Source: Nocardioides pinisoli (GTDB taxonomy: Bacteria > Actinomycetota > Actinomycetes > Propionibacteriales > Nocardioidaceae). Taken from it: a DNA stretch of 64,000 nt. Under the pieces are notes generated by a model that worked only from the letters and a program-made list of their open reading frames with translations, did not search any database and was not told the origin of the DNA. The stretch covers positions 620,001 through 684,000 of the forward strand of contig NZ_JANARS010000001.1 of assembly GCF_024199985.1 (NCBI RefSeq), written 5' to 3'. A program made the translations under genes and the position numbers. Positions 24,914 to 35,058 of this stretch are shown piece after piece (the stretch's first letter is position 1; each line of letters starts with the position of its first letter).

Positions 24914-26860
24914 GTGCCTCCCGTCGACACCGATCCCCGGCCCGTTCCCCTCCTGCTCCCGGGAGCCGGTGACTGGCTGGCCTGGGTGGCGCAGCGCTGC
25001 CACGACCAGCTCGAAGAGGCGCAGCAGCAGGTCGGGCTGGTGAAGGCCGGCTCCTCCGACGCCCCCGTCGTGCTCGTCGCCTGGAACAAGGCCGAGACCG
25101 CCATCGCCAACGCCGAGTCCGTCGCCCTGTGGGCCGAGGTGCACCCCGACGCGGCCGTCCGCGACCTCGCCGACGAGCTCAGCCAGCAGGTGCAGAAGTA
25201 CGTCACCGAGCTGGGTCTGGACCGCGACCTCTACGCCGTCCTCGACCGGCTGGTGACCTCCGCCGACCTCTCCGGCCTCGACGCCGACGGTCGCCGGGTC
25301 CTCGAGCACACGCTGCGCGACTTCCGCCGCGCCGGCGTCGACCGCGACGACGCCACCCGCGACCGGCTCCGCGAGCTCAGCGAGCGGTCCGTCAAGCTGT
25401 CCCAGGACTTCGGTCGCAACATCCGTGACGACGTCCGGTCCATCCGCGTCGCGCCCGAGCGCCTGGAGGGGCTGCCGGAGGACTACCGCGCCGCCCACGC
25501 GCCCGACGAGGACGGCCTGGTCACCATCACCACCGACTACCCCGACCTCGTCCCGTTCATCACCTTCGCCGTCGACGCCGAGGCGCGCCACGAGCTGGCG
25601 CTGGCGCAGAACAACGTCGCCTGGCCGGCCAACGACCAGGTCCTCCAGGACCTGCTCGCCGTGCGGCGCGAGACCGCGTCGCTGCTCGGCCACGACTCCT
25701 GGCCCGACTACGACACCGAGGTCAAGATGATCGGCACCGGCCAGGCGGTCGCCGACTTCATCGACCGGGTGGGCGAGGCGGCCAAGGAGCGCGCCGCCGA
25801 GGAGGTCGGCGTCCTGCTCGAGCGCAAGCGCGTCGACGACCCGTCGGCCGACACCGTCGCCACCTACGACTCGCGCTACTACTCCGAGCTCGTCCGCCGC
25901 GAGCAGTACGACGTCGACGGCCAGGTCGTGCGCACCTACTTCCCGTTCGAGCAGGTCCGCCAGGGCCTCCTCGACGTCACCGGCCGGCTCTTCGGCCTCG
26001 AGTGGACGCCCGTCCCGCGCGAGGACGCCGGCACGTGGCACGACGAGGTCGCCAGCTATGACGTCGGCCTCGACGGCACCCGGATCGGCCGGATCCACCT
26101 CGACCTGCACCCGCGCGAGGGCAAGTTCAAGCACGCCGCCCAGTTCGACATGGTCAAGGGCATCGCCGGCCAGCAGCTGCCCGAGGGCGTCCTGGTGTGC
26201 AACTTCAACCGGGGGCTGATGGAGCACGACGAGGTCGTCACCCTGTTCCACGAGTTCGGCCACCTGGTCCACCACGTCCTCGCCGGCCAGGGCGAGTGGG
26301 CCCGCTTCTCCGGGGTCGCCACCGAGTGGGACTTCGTCGAGGCGCCGAGCCAGATGCTCGAGGAGTGGGCCTGGGACGCCGACGTCCTCGCCACCTTCGC
26401 GCGCGACGAGGCGGGCGAGACCATCCCGGCCGAGCTGGTCGCCGCGATGCGCCGGGCCGAGCAGTTCGGCAAGGGCCTCTACGCCGTGCAGCAGATGTCC
26501 TACGCCGCGCGGTCCTACTGGTTCCACGCCGGGCCGCACGACGACCTCACGGCCTACGGCGACGAGCTCCAGCGCCGCTACTCGGTCTTCCCGCCGCTCG
26601 AGGGCGCCCACATGCACTGCGCGTTCGGCCACCTCGACGGCTACTCGTCCGGCTACTACACCTACATGTGGTCGCTGGTCATCGCCAAGGACCTGTTCTC
26701 GGCATTCGACCGCGACGACCTCTTCGCGGCCGACGTCGCCCTCGCCTACCGCGACAAGGTGCTGGCGATGGGCGGGCGGAAGGACGCCGCCGACCTGGTC
26801 GCCGACTTCCTGGGCCGGCCCTACTCCTTCGACAGCTGGGCTGCCTGGCTCGCTGAGTGA
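24914..26860 (+). CDS. M3 family oligopeptidase (thimet/oligopeptidase A type)
   Basis: This 648-residue cytoplasmic zinc peptidase carries the M3 signature FHEFGHLVHH (HExxH with two His zinc ligands). The third ligand Glu lies in VEAPSQMLEEWAW about 28 residues on, and the conserved GYSSGYYTYMWS motif of substrate binding follows near the C terminus. Such enzymes cut short peptides made by other proteases. The start is one of two GTG codons (24908 or 24914); the latter fits the -10 spacing. It follows the carbon transporter by 11 bp on the same strand, but a functional link is not apparent. Confidence 0.9.
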   Translation: MPPVDTDPRPVPLLLPGAGDWLAWVAQRCHDQLEEAQQQVGLVKAGSSDAPVVLVAWNKAETAIANAESVALWAEVHPDAAVRDLADELSQQVQKYVTELGLDRDLYAVLDRLVTSADLSGLDADGRRVLEHTLRDFRRAGVDRDDATRDRLRELSERSVKLSQDFGRNIRDDVRSIRVAPERLEGLPEDYRAAHAPDEDGLVTITTDYPDLVPFITFAVDAEARHELALAQNNVAWPANDQVLQDLLAVRRETASLLGHDSWPDYDTEVKMIGTGQAVADFIDRVGEAAKERAAEEVGVLLERKRVDDPSADTVATYDSRYYSELVRREQYDVDGQVVRTYFPFEQVRQGLLDVTGRLFGLEWTPVPREDAGTWHDEVASYDVGLDGTRIGRIHLDLHPREGKFKHAAQFDMVKGIAGQQLPEGVLVCNFNRGLMEHDEVVTLFHEFGHLVHHVLAGQGEWARFSGVATEWDFVEAPSQMLEEWAWDADVLATFARDEAGETIPAELVAAMRRAEQFGKGLYAVQQMSYAARSYWFHAGPHDDLTAYGDELQRRYSVFPPLEGAHMHCAFGHLDGYSSGYYTYMWSLVIAKDLFSAFDRDDLFAADVALAYRDKVLAMGGRKDAADLVADFLGRPYSFDSWAAWLAE

Positions 26861-26872
26861 GCGGCCGCCCGG

Positions 26873-26900
26873 CCCGGGCTGCGCGAGGCGCTCGCCCGGG
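26873..26900. terminator. Hairpin between convergent M3 peptidase and SGNH hydrolase genes
   Basis: CCCGGGC (26873-26879) and GCCCGGG (26894-26900) form a seven-pair stem with further GC pairing in the loop. It lies exactly between two convergent stops and could serve both strands. No U-tract is seen. Confidence 0.45.
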
Positions 26901-27611
26901 TCAGCGCGCGAGCGGTGCCGGCCGCGCCGGCGTCACGTCGGCGAGGCGCTCGGCCACTGCGTCGCCGAACTCACGGTGCCCGTCCTCGGTGAGGTGCAGC
27001 CGGTCGTCGAGGTAGTCGAGGTCGAGGTCGCTGGTGCGGACGTAGGGCACGCCGTAGAGCGCGGCGAGCACCTCGAGCCTGTCGTCGACGCGCGGCACCG
27101 CACCGGCGCGGAGCGGTGCGGTCGCGGGCCCGACGACCACCACGCTCTGGCCGGCCAGGTCGGCCATCAGGTTGCGGAAGCCGCTGTCGATGGCGCGGGC
27201 GGGCTGGTCGTAGTCGTTGAGCCCGCCGGCGACCACCACGAGCCGCGGGCGTACGACGAGCGCGGTCCGCGCGCGGTCGTGGAAGGAGACCCGTCCGCAG
27301 CCGCTGGCCCCGGCGCTGAAGCCCGACCCGGAGTAGCCGCTCACGTGCACCTCGCCGGGGAGCCGGCCGGCCCACGACCGGGACAGGTCGTCCTGGCCGA
27401 GCCCGACCGACCACGAGTCGCCGATCACCAGCACCCGCTCGCCCTCGCCGGTCACGATGCCCGCCCGCTCGCGCGCGTCGAGGCGGTGCTGCTGGCACCG
27501 GGTCGGTCCGGCGTCGGCGATGTCGGCGACGTAGAACGCCATCAGGGCAGCGATCAGCAGCGCGATGGTCGAGACGCCGACGACCCGGCGCAGGTTCCCC
27601 CGATGGAGCAC
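26901..27611 (-). CDS. SGNH/GDSL-family hydrolase, membrane anchored
   Basis: The 236-residue protein begins with a hydrophobic segment (about residues 9-30) acting as signal anchor, then shows VIGDSWSVG with the catalytic Ser of block I, GGLND (block III Asn), and DRLHLTEDGH with the Asp/His pair of block V. This is the SGNH esterase/lipase fold. It would act outside the membrane on an ester or acyl group of unknown kind. The GTG at 27611 was chosen for its spacing to a CACACT hexamer. Divergent from the GNAT gene. Confidence 0.8.
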   Translation of the reverse strand: MLHRGNLRRVVGVSTIALLIAALMAFYVADIADAGPTRCQQHRLDARERAGIVTGEGERVLVIGDSWSVGLGQDDLSRSWAGRLPGEVHVSGYSGSGFSAGASGCGRVSFHDRARTALVVRPRLVVVAGGLNDYDQPARAIDSGFRNLMADLAGQSVVVVGPATAPLRAGAVPRVDDRLEVLAALYGVPYVRTSDLDLDYLDDRLHLTEDGHREFGDAVAERLADVTPARPAPLAR

Positions 27612-27617
27612 GAGAGA

Positions 27618-27623
27618 AGTGTG
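27618..27623 (-). promoter_or_regulatory. -10-like hexamer CACACT, leaderless start
   Basis: On the minus strand, CACACT ends six bases before the GTG at 27611. Confidence 0.4.
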
Positions 27624-27682
27624 CGGCCTGCGGGCCGCTTCGCGCAGTCGAAAACCCCTGAGATTCCCCTGACTTCGGGACC

Positions 27683-27688
27683 TAGGCT
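27683..27688 (+). promoter_or_regulatory. -10 hexamer TAGGCT, leaderless start
   Basis: TAGGCT ends seven bases before ATG 27696 of the GNAT gene, the canonical spacing for a leaderless actinobacterial transcript. Confidence 0.55.
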
Positions 27689-27695
27689 GCCGCCC

Positions 27696-28496
27696 ATGAC
27701 GACCGACGACCTCCTGGCCGCCTACGACGAGCAGCTGCGCACCGACGCCGAGATGGCGCGGGCGCACGAGGTGGTGCGCGAGGGCCCGCTGCTGTGTGGC
27801 GTCTTCGACCACGGCGGGTTCGTGTCCTACCGCGACCTCGGCGGCGTCGAGGGGGGCGCGCTCGACGCGTTGATCGAGCGGACGGTCGCCCACTACCGCG
27901 ACGACACCGACGTGGCGTCGTTCGAGTGGAAGTCACGCGGGCACGACCGGCCCGCCGGCCTCGGTGACCGGCTCGTCGCCCACGGCCTCGTCGCCGACCC
28001 GCGCGAGACCGTGATGATCGGGGAGGCCTCGCGGCTCGCGGTCGACGTACCGCTCGCGGAGACGCCGGACGGCCCCGTCGTCGTACGACGCCTCGAGCCG
28101 GGCCCGTCGGCCGTCGACGACCTGACGAGGATGCTGGCGGCGCAGGAGTCGGTCTTCGGCACCGGGCGCGGGCCGTCGGTCGCGTCCTCGCTCCGCGAGC
28201 TGGAGTCGGACGGCTCGGAGTTCTGGGTCGCCGAGGTCGGCGACCGGGTCGTCTGCGGCGGCCGGCTCACGCCGGTCGAGGGCACCGCGTTCGCCGGCAT
28301 CTGGGGCGGCTCGACGCTCCCCGCCTACCGCGGCCGGGGCATCTACCGTGCGCTGGTGGCGGCCCGCGCCCGCTCAGCGGTGGCGCGTGGCATCCGCTTC
28401 ATCCACTCCGACTGCACCGACATGTCCCGCCCGATCCTCGAACGCTCCGGCCTGCAGGCCGTGACCACGACGACGCCCTACGTCTGGACCCGCTGA
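27696..28496 (+). CDS. GNAT family N-acetyltransferase
   Basis: The 266-residue product has an N-terminal region of about 135 residues of unclear fold and a C-terminal GNAT domain. That domain has the acetyl-CoA motif A stretch LPAYRGRGIYRALVAARAR (about 210-228) and the closing motif SDCTDMSRPILERSGL. The Gln/Arg-x-x-Gly-x-Gly/Ala core (YRGRGI) is intact. The acceptor substrate is unknown. The gene is monocistronic, with a double hairpin downstream. Confidence 0.8.
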   Translation: MTTDDLLAAYDEQLRTDAEMARAHEVVREGPLLCGVFDHGGFVSYRDLGGVEGGALDALIERTVAHYRDDTDVASFEWKSRGHDRPAGLGDRLVAHGLVADPRETVMIGEASRLAVDVPLAETPDGPVVVRRLEPGPSAVDDLTRMLAAQESVFGTGRGPSVASSLRELESDGSEFWVAEVGDRVVCGGRLTPVEGTAFAGIWGGSTLPAYRGRGIYRALVAARARSAVARGIRFIHSDCTDMSRPILERSGLQAVTTTTPYVWTR

Positions 28497-28538
28497 GCCC
28501 GCTCGGGTTCGTCGGATCCTCGACCCTCCCCTGTCGCA

Positions 28539-28597
28539 GAGTCCCCGCTCGAGCGGGGACTCCGCCACTTGGAGGGGGCTGCAACCCCCTCCAGGTG
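28539..28597. repeat. Double-hairpin dispersed repeat, copy A (probable bidirectional terminator)
   Basis: Positions 28539-28562 are a perfect 24-base palindrome. It is followed by a 13-bp stem, CACTTGGAGGGGG (28566-28578) with CCCCCTCCAGGTG (28585-28597), closing a six-base loop. A closely related pair of hairpins lies at 42105-42177, including a shared TGCAACCCCCTC. This copy separates convergent genes and may stop transcription from both sides. Confidence 0.7.
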
Positions 28598-28641
28598 ACG
28601 GACTTCCCCTCCAGGATGGCGACCCGCTCGACCGCGGCGGC

Positions 28642-28932
28642 TCAGAGGGGCGCGTAGTCGACCTCGAGGAAGTCGGCGACCTCCGGCACCCAGCGCTCCG
28701 CCACGAAGGCCGTGTGCACCGGGTGCTCGTTGTAGCCGTCGTAGGCCGCCTGGTCGGCGAACTCCATCGAGAAGCCGAAGGCGAAGTCGTTCGTGGGGCT
28801 GGTCTGGCGCAGCTGCTCGTACGCCGTGACGCCGGGGATGTCCGCCAGCGCCCGGGCGGCGGCGAGGAAGTCGGCCTCCTCCGCGGAGCCGGGAGCGTGG
28901 TGGAGCCGGAAGGCGACGGTGTGGCGGATCAC
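28642..28932 (-). CDS. Dabb (stress-responsive alpha/beta barrel) protein
   Basis: The 96-residue product starts IRHTVAFRLHH and contains FGFSMEFADQAAYDGYNEHPVHTAFVAERW in summary form: the pattern of the Dabb dimeric ferredoxin-like barrel (His near residue 4, and the YxxHPxH motif near 70). Family members include plant stress proteins and bacterial polyketide cyclases; the role here is unknown. The GTG start has TAGCCT seven bases upstream, a leaderless arrangement. Confidence 0.85.
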   Translation of the reverse strand: MIRHTVAFRLHHAPGSAEEADFLAAARALADIPGVTAYEQLRQTSPTNDFAFGFSMEFADQAAYDGYNEHPVHTAFVAERWVPEVADFLEVDYAPL

Positions 28933-28939
28933 GCCGGCA

Positions 28940-28945
28940 AGGCTA
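28940..28945 (-). promoter_or_regulatory. -10 hexamer TAGCCT, leaderless start
   Basis: Minus-strand TAGCCT ends seven bases before the GTG at 28932. Confidence 0.5.
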
Positions 28946-29024
28946 GAGGGAGCCAGGTCACACGAGATTCCTGTCCGGATCGGGGAACATCCGGGGCCGA
29001 CCTGCGTTGTACCCCATGAACAGA

Positions 29025-29045
29025 CTTGAGTCCGAGCGACTCAAC
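29025..29045. promoter_or_regulatory. HAIR operator (HspR binding site) upstream of dnaK
   Basis: CTTGAGT (29025-29031), seven spacer bases, then ACTCAAC (29039-29045) match the HAIR consensus CTTGAGT-N7-ACTCAAG in 13 of 14 fixed positions. HspR, encoded at the end of this operon, binds such sites with DnaK as co-repressor in Streptomyces and mycobacteria. Confidence 0.9.
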
Positions 29046-29130
29046 TGTTTTGCCTCCTCCGCCGAAGCGCGGCAGGATGGCACGCAGACTCACGTCATCC
29101 ACGCAGCATCCACAGCAGGAGGAACACACC

Positions 29131-31007
<1,877 letters not shown>

Positions 31008-31011
<4 letters not shown>

Positions 31012-31679
31012 CCGATCGCCCCGTCGACCCCGCCGCGGGCCCCGAGGCGAGCGACCTGGCGGAGGGGGAGCCGACCATGGCTCCCCCTCCGGGGGGCGCC
31101 GGCTTCGGTGACGCCGCCGGCGAGATGGCCAACGAGACCGAGGTCGAGGAGCAGGTCGCCGGTGACGCCGTCGCCGGCGACGCCCCCGGCACCGCCGAGG
31201 AGCGCCCCGGCGAGGACTTCGACGTCGACACCGAGGAGGACGAGCTCGCTGCCATGAAGGGATCGCTGGCCGACCTGACCAACGACCTGCAGCGGCTCCA
31301 GGCCGAGTACGCCAACTACCGCAAGCGGGTCGACCGCGACCGGCAGCTGGTGGCGGAGTCGGCGGCCTACAAGGCGCTGACCCCGGTGATCGAGGTCCTC
31401 GACACCATCGACCGGGCCAAGGAGCACGGCGAGCTCGAGGGCGGCTTCAAGGCGGTGGCCGACCAGCTCGAGCGGGTCGTGGCATCCGCCGGCCTGGTCC
31501 GATTCGGCGAGCCGGGTGACGCGTTCGACCCGACGTTCCACGAGGCGCTCAGCCACCTCGGCACCGACGCCGAGGTCGAGGTGACGACGGTGAAGCACGT
31601 CGCCAAGGGCGGCTACCGGATGGGCGACCGCGTCGTCCGTGCGGCCCAGGTGCTCGTGGTCGACCCGGCCGACGCCTGA
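31008..31679 (+). CDS. grpE: Nucleotide exchange factor GrpE
   Basis: GrpE swaps ADP for ATP on DnaK. The 223-residue product has an acidic disordered N terminus of about 75 residues, then a long coiled coil with [23 protein letters not shown] (in pattern). The C-terminal beta domain contains [11 protein letters not shown] and a final [14 protein letters not shown]. It starts at the GTG overlapping the dnaK stop (GTGA), giving coupled synthesis. dnaJ follows after 60 bp. Confidence 0.97.
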
Positions 31680-31739
31680 CCCGCCCACCCGAGATGACCG
31701 TGTCGACGACAGCCCTGATGACGGGGAGGAGGTTGATCC

Positions 31740-32927
31740 ATGGCTGACACCGAAGGTTTCCGCAACGACTGGGCGACCAAGGACTTCTACCAGGTCCTCG
31801 GCGTCGCCAAGGACGCCAGCGCGGCCGACATCAAGAAGGCCTACCGCAAGCTGGCCCGGGCCAACCACCCCGACTCCAACCCCGGTGACGACGCCAAGCA
31901 CGAGGTGTTCAAGGCCGTCGCCGAGGCCTACGACGTCGTCGGCGACGAGGACAAGCGCGCCAAGTACGACGAGTTCCGCTCGCTGCAGGCGCGCGGCGGC
32001 TTCGGCCCCGGCATGGGCGGCGGCTTCGGCGGCGGTGGCGGCGGCTACAGCGGCGGCGGGTTCAACCTCGACGACCTGCTCCGCGACCGTGGGGCTGCCG
32101 GCGGCGGTCTCGGCGACATGTTCGGCGACCTGTTCGGCGGCGCCCAGCGCGGGCGCACGCAGCAGGCCCGGCCGCGTCGGGGCGCCGACGTCGAGAGCTC
32201 CGCGACCATCGGCTTCACCGACGCGCTCGAGGGCGTGACGGTGTCGCTGCGGCTGACCTCCGACACGGCCTGTCCGACGTGCCAGGGCACCGGCGGCAAG
32301 CCCGGCACCCGTCCGCACATCTGTCCCGAGTGCGAGGGCGCCGGCTTCGTCGTGGCCGGCACCGGCGGGGCGTTCTCCATCAACGAGACCTGCCCGCGCT
32401 GCGCCGGTCGCCAGCTGGTCTACGACGAGGCCTGCCCGACCTGCCACGGCAGCGGCCGCGGCACCTCGGCGCGCACCATCCAGGCCCGGATCCCAGCCGG
32501 GGTCAAGGACGGCGCGAGGATCCGGCTGAAGGGCAAGGGCGCTCCCGGGGAGAACGGCGGCCCGGCCGGCGACCTGTTCGTCAAGGTCAAGGTCACCCCG
32601 CACCGGGTCTTCGGACGCAAGGACGACAACCTCACCATCGACGTGCCCGTGTCCTTCGACGAGGCGGCCCTCGGCGGCGAGGTCAAGATCCCCACGCTCG
32701 GCGGGGCGCCGGTCACCCTCAAGCTGCCCCCGGGCACGCCCAACGGCCGCACCTTTCGGGTGCGCGGGAAGGGCGCCACCAAGCGCGACGGCAGCAAGGG
32801 CGACCTGCTCGCCACGGTCGAGGTGCAGGTCCCGGCCCACCTCGACCCGACCGCGCGCGAGGCCCTCGAGGCCTACCGCGCGGCCACCGCCGGCAAGCCG
32901 CTCCGAGCAGGGCTCTTCGAGGCATGA
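31740..32927 (+). CDS. dnaJ: Co-chaperone DnaJ (Hsp40)
   Basis: DnaJ delivers substrates to DnaK and triggers ATP hydrolysis. The 395-residue type I protein has an N-terminal J domain with the HPD tripeptide in ANHPDSNPGDD, a Gly/Phe-rich region (about residues 80-130), and four zinc-binding repeats: CPTCQGTG, CPECEGAG, CPRCAGRQ (with Arg-Gln in place of Gly-x-Gly) and CPTCHGSG. A C-terminal peptide-binding domain ends it. The ribosome site GGAGGAGG precedes the ATG. Longer linker sequences and the hspR neighbour are typical of the actinobacterial DnaJ1 operon. Confidence 0.97.
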   Translation: MADTEGFRNDWATKDFYQVLGVAKDASAADIKKAYRKLARANHPDSNPGDDAKHEVFKAVAEAYDVVGDEDKRAKYDEFRSLQARGGFGPGMGGGFGGGGGGYSGGGFNLDDLLRDRGAAGGGLGDMFGDLFGGAQRGRTQQARPRRGADVESSATIGFTDALEGVTVSLRLTSDTACPTCQGTGGKPGTRPHICPECEGAGFVVAGTGGAFSINETCPRCAGRQLVYDEACPTCHGSGRGTSARTIQARIPAGVKDGARIRLKGKGAPGENGGPAGDLFVKVKVTPHRVFGRKDDNLTIDVPVSFDEAALGGEVKIPTLGGAPVTLKLPPGTPNGRTFRVRGKGATKRDGSKGDLLATVEVQVPAHLDPTAREALEAYRAATAGKPLRAGLFEA

Positions 32928-32967
32928 TCGCCGTGCGACGCTCTCCGTCCCCCCGAGGAGGCCGCGC

Positions 32968-33381
32968 ATGAGCGGGGTCTTCCGGCCGCCGTCCCCGGAT
33001 GCCGCCGTCTACGTCATCTCCGTCGCCGCGGAGCTGACCGGCCTCCACCCGCAGACGCTGCGCGCCTACGAGCGGATGGGGCTGATCCAGCCCGGACGCA
33101 CGGGGGGCGGCGGTCGTCGCTACTCCCACCGCGACATCGAGCGCCTGCGCGAGATCGCCGACCTCACGAGCGCCGGCATCGGCATCGAGGGCGTCCGCCG
33201 GATCATGGACCTCGAGCTGCAGGTCGACGCCCTGCGCGCCCGCAACGAGGAGCTGATGGCCGAGCTGGAGTCGCTGCGCTCCGGCCTCGCGGCGCGGGCC
33301 GCCGCCCAGCCCGCCAACAAGCTGCCGGTGCTGCACCAGGCGGTCGGCCAGTCCCTCGTCGTGTGGCGCCGGGGGTCCTGA
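32968..33381 (+). CDS. hspR: Heat-shock repressor HspR (MerR family)
   Basis: HspR is the autoregulatory repressor of dnaK and clpB operons in actinobacteria. The 137-residue protein has a MerR-type winged helix with YVISVAAELTGLHPQTLRAY, the sequence RRYSHRDIERLREIADLT, and then a dimerisation coil (about 75-105). It is the fourth gene of the dnaK operon, as in Streptomyces. HAIR sites lie at 29025 and 39419. DnaK binding would lift or strengthen repression according to its free level. Confidence 0.96.
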   Translation: MSGVFRPPSPDAAVYVISVAAELTGLHPQTLRAYERMGLIQPGRTGGGGRRYSHRDIERLREIADLTSAGIGIEGVRRIMDLELQVDALRARNEELMAELESLRSGLAARAAAQPANKLPVLHQAVGQSLVVWRRGS

Positions 33382-33382
33382 C

Positions 33383-33475
33383 GTGCCGCGCCCCGACCGG
33401 GCCGTCGCCGACGCCCACCAGGAGGGCCTCGACGCCTCGCTCGCCGGCCTCGCGCCCCGGCTCGAGGAGTCGTAG
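33383..33475 (+). CDS. Very short possible gene downstream of hspR
   Basis: A GTG at 33383, one base after the hspR stop, opens a 30-codon frame ending in TAG with GC-ending codons and an amphipathic helical sequence (DAHQEGLDASLAGLAPRLEES). It could be a coupled micro-protein or the relic of a larger gene. No ribosome site beyond the hspR end is evident and no family is recognised. Confidence 0.3.
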   Translation: MPRPDRAVADAHQEGLDASLAGLAPRLEES

Positions 33476-33501
33476 CACCGGCGGCTGTCGTCGCCTGCGG
33501 C

Positions 33502-33507
33502 TACTGT
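33502..33507 (+). promoter_or_regulatory. -10 hexamer TACTGT of the retron
   Basis: TACTGT ends six bases before 33514, the first base of the a1 inverted repeat. The hexamer is identical to that before the DabB-DabA gene. Transcription would thus begin exactly at the start of the structured RNA. Confidence 0.55.
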
Positions 33508-33513
33508 GCCCGC

Positions 33514-33684
33514 GTGCGGCAGCGTGATCTCGAGACGGCGGACCGGTGCGTGTCATCGGTCTGTCTCTCCGGGGCTACCCCGGGGACCACCGGTACGTCC
33601 GGGCACGGCACCGCGCGCGACTCGCTGCGCTCCGCTGCAGGTCATCGCGCGCACGACGGGACAGGTCGGGCCACGCTGCCGCAC
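33514..33684 (+). ncRNA. Candidate retron msr-msd RNA
   Basis: The region between the hspR operon and the reverse transcriptase is bounded by a perfect 13-base inverted repeat: GTGCGGCAGCGTG (33514-33526) and CACGCTGCCGCAC (33672-33684). This is the place and form of the a1/a2 repeats that frame retron msr-msd RNAs. Within lie an ACCGGTG/CACCGGT stem (33542-33548 with 33588-33594) enclosing a CCGGGG/CCCCGG hairpin (33569-33583), and a GCGCGCGA/TCGCGCGC hairpin (33613-33652) that could be the msd stem. The a1 arm contains AGC, as near the branching guanosine of known retrons. About 171 nt long. An overlapping 62-codon frame looks non-coding. Confidence 0.75.
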
Positions 33685-33701
33685 CCGACGCGCGGGGCCT
33701 G

Positions 33702-35012
33702 ATGCGCGACGACCTCGCGCGGGCGCTCGCGGCCGGCTTCCTCGCCGGCGACTGGACCCGGCAGGGACTCGTCGAGAGCGGCGCGGAGGTCCTGGGGCGC
33801 CGGCCGCGGTGGCTCTCGCCGCTGGCCCGCCAGGTGCTCGAGCTCTACCCGCGCCCCCCGGTGGACCGGCCGCGGGAGCTCGCCACCAACCTGGCCTCGC
33901 GGCCCGCCGCCGGCAAGGCCCTCGGCGCCCGACCCGTCGTCCGGCCCGTCGCCGCGACGCGGATGGTCACCAACCGGTGGCGGCTCCCGATTCTCGACGA
34001 CCTCGGCGACGTCGCCGGCCTGCTCGGGGTCAGCCCCGCCGACCTCGACTGGTTCGCCGACCCCCGGCACCTGGCCCGCAGTGCCGCCGTCCCGGGCCTC
34101 CAGCACTACCGCGTCAGCCACCGCGTCGCCCCGAGCGGCGCCATCCGGGTCCTCGAGGCGCCCAAGCCGCGGCTCAAGGCCCTCCAGCGCCGCCTGCTGC
34201 GCGAGGTCGCTGGTCTGGTCCCGCCGCACGACGCGGCCCGGGGCTTCCGGCCGGGCGGCTCGGTCCGGTCCTATGCCGTCCCGCACGCCGGTCGGCCCGT
34301 CGTGCTGCGCCTGGACCTCGAGGCGTTCTTCGCGAGCGTCACCGTGTCGCGGGTCTACGGCATCTGGCGCACCGCCGGCTACCCCGAGCCCGTCGCGCAC
34401 TGCCTGGCCGGGCTGGTCACGTGCGAGCTCCCGCTCGCCCAGTGGCGCGCCGTCCCGGCCCCGGCCGACGACCGGCTCCTCGACGCCCACTGGCGGCTCG
34501 GTCGCCGGCTCGCCGGACCGCACCTGCCGCAGGGCGCACCGACGTCGCCCGCGATGGCCAACCTCGCGGCGCACCGCCTCGACGTCCGGCTCACCGCGCT
34601 GGCGCGGTCCTGGGGCGGGCGCTACACGAGGTACGCCGACGACCTGGCGTTCTCCGGCGACCGCGGCTGGGCCACCGGCACCTCGCGGCTGCTCGACGCG
34701 ATCGAGGTGATCGTCCGCGACGAGGGCTTCCGGCTCAACCCGCGCAAGACCGGCGTGATGCCGCGCGCCGGGCGGCAGGTCCTCGGCGGGCTCGTGGTCA
34801 ACGAGCGCCCCAGGGTCGCCCGGCGCGAGGTCGACCTGCTCAAGGCGATCCTGCACAACTGCCACCGCTTCGGACCGAGCACCCAGAACCGCCACGACGT
34901 GCCGGCCTTCGAGGAGCACCTGCGCGGCCGGATCGCCTGGGTCGCCCAGCACGACCCGGTCCGCGGTGAGCGGCTGCAGGCCGTCCACGACGCGATCGAC
35001 TGGAGCCGGTGA
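33702..35012 (+). CDS. Retron-type reverse transcriptase
   Basis: The 436-residue protein is an RNA-directed DNA polymerase of the retron/retron-like clade. Palm motifs are LRLDLEAFFASV (Asp205), LPQGAPTSP (275-283) and YTRYADDLAFSG (YADD at 311-314, with the two catalytic Asp). The thumb begins with LGGLVVN (361-367), the place of the retron VTG motif, and RNA-binding region X includes TQNRHDVPAFEEHL. Residues 1-100 precede the fingers and may be a clade-specific N-terminal part. No endonuclease or maturase domain of group II introns is present. The structured leader directly upstream supports a retron. An earlier start in the same frame is possible but would cut into the RNA. Confidence 0.92.
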   Translation: MRDDLARALAAGFLAGDWTRQGLVESGAEVLGRRPRWLSPLARQVLELYPRPPVDRPRELATNLASRPAAGKALGARPVVRPVAATRMVTNRWRLPILDDLGDVAGLLGVSPADLDWFADPRHLARSAAVPGLQHYRVSHRVAPSGAIRVLEAPKPRLKALQRRLLREVAGLVPPHDAARGFRPGGSVRSYAVPHAGRPVVLRLDLEAFFASVTVSRVYGIWRTAGYPEPVAHCLAGLVTCELPLAQWRAVPAPADDRLLDAHWRLGRRLAGPHLPQGAPTSPAMANLAAHRLDVRLTALARSWGGRYTRYADDLAFSGDRGWATGTSRLLDAIEVIVRDEGFRLNPRKTGVMPRAGRQVLGGLVVNERPRVARREVDLLKAILHNCHRFGPSTQNRHDVPAFEEHLRGRIAWVAQHDPVRGERLQAVHDAIDWSR

Positions 35013-35035
35013 CGCACGCTGTCGGTGCGGGCGCG

Positions 35036-35041
35036 TAGGTT
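35036..35041 (+). promoter_or_regulatory. -10 hexamer TAGGTT with leaderless micro-frame
   Basis: TAGGTT ends six bases before a GTG at 35048. That GTG opens a four-codon frame (stop at 35060-35062) which overlaps the ATG at 35059 as ATGA. Reading the micro-frame could deliver ribosomes to the next gene. Confidence 0.5.
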
Positions 35042-35058
35042 CGTCGCGTGATCGAGCG

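Noticed and set aside
33514..33702. 62-codon frame beginning at the presumed retron transcript start and overlapping the RT start (TGATG)
   Set aside because: The product is low complexity with no recognisable fold, and the same bases form the a1/a2 and internal stems. A structured RNA explains it better.
33702..35012. Group II intron maturase or DGR reverse transcriptase
   Set aside because: No maturase or HNH endonuclease domain, no intron ends, and no template or variable repeat or accessory Avd gene nearby.
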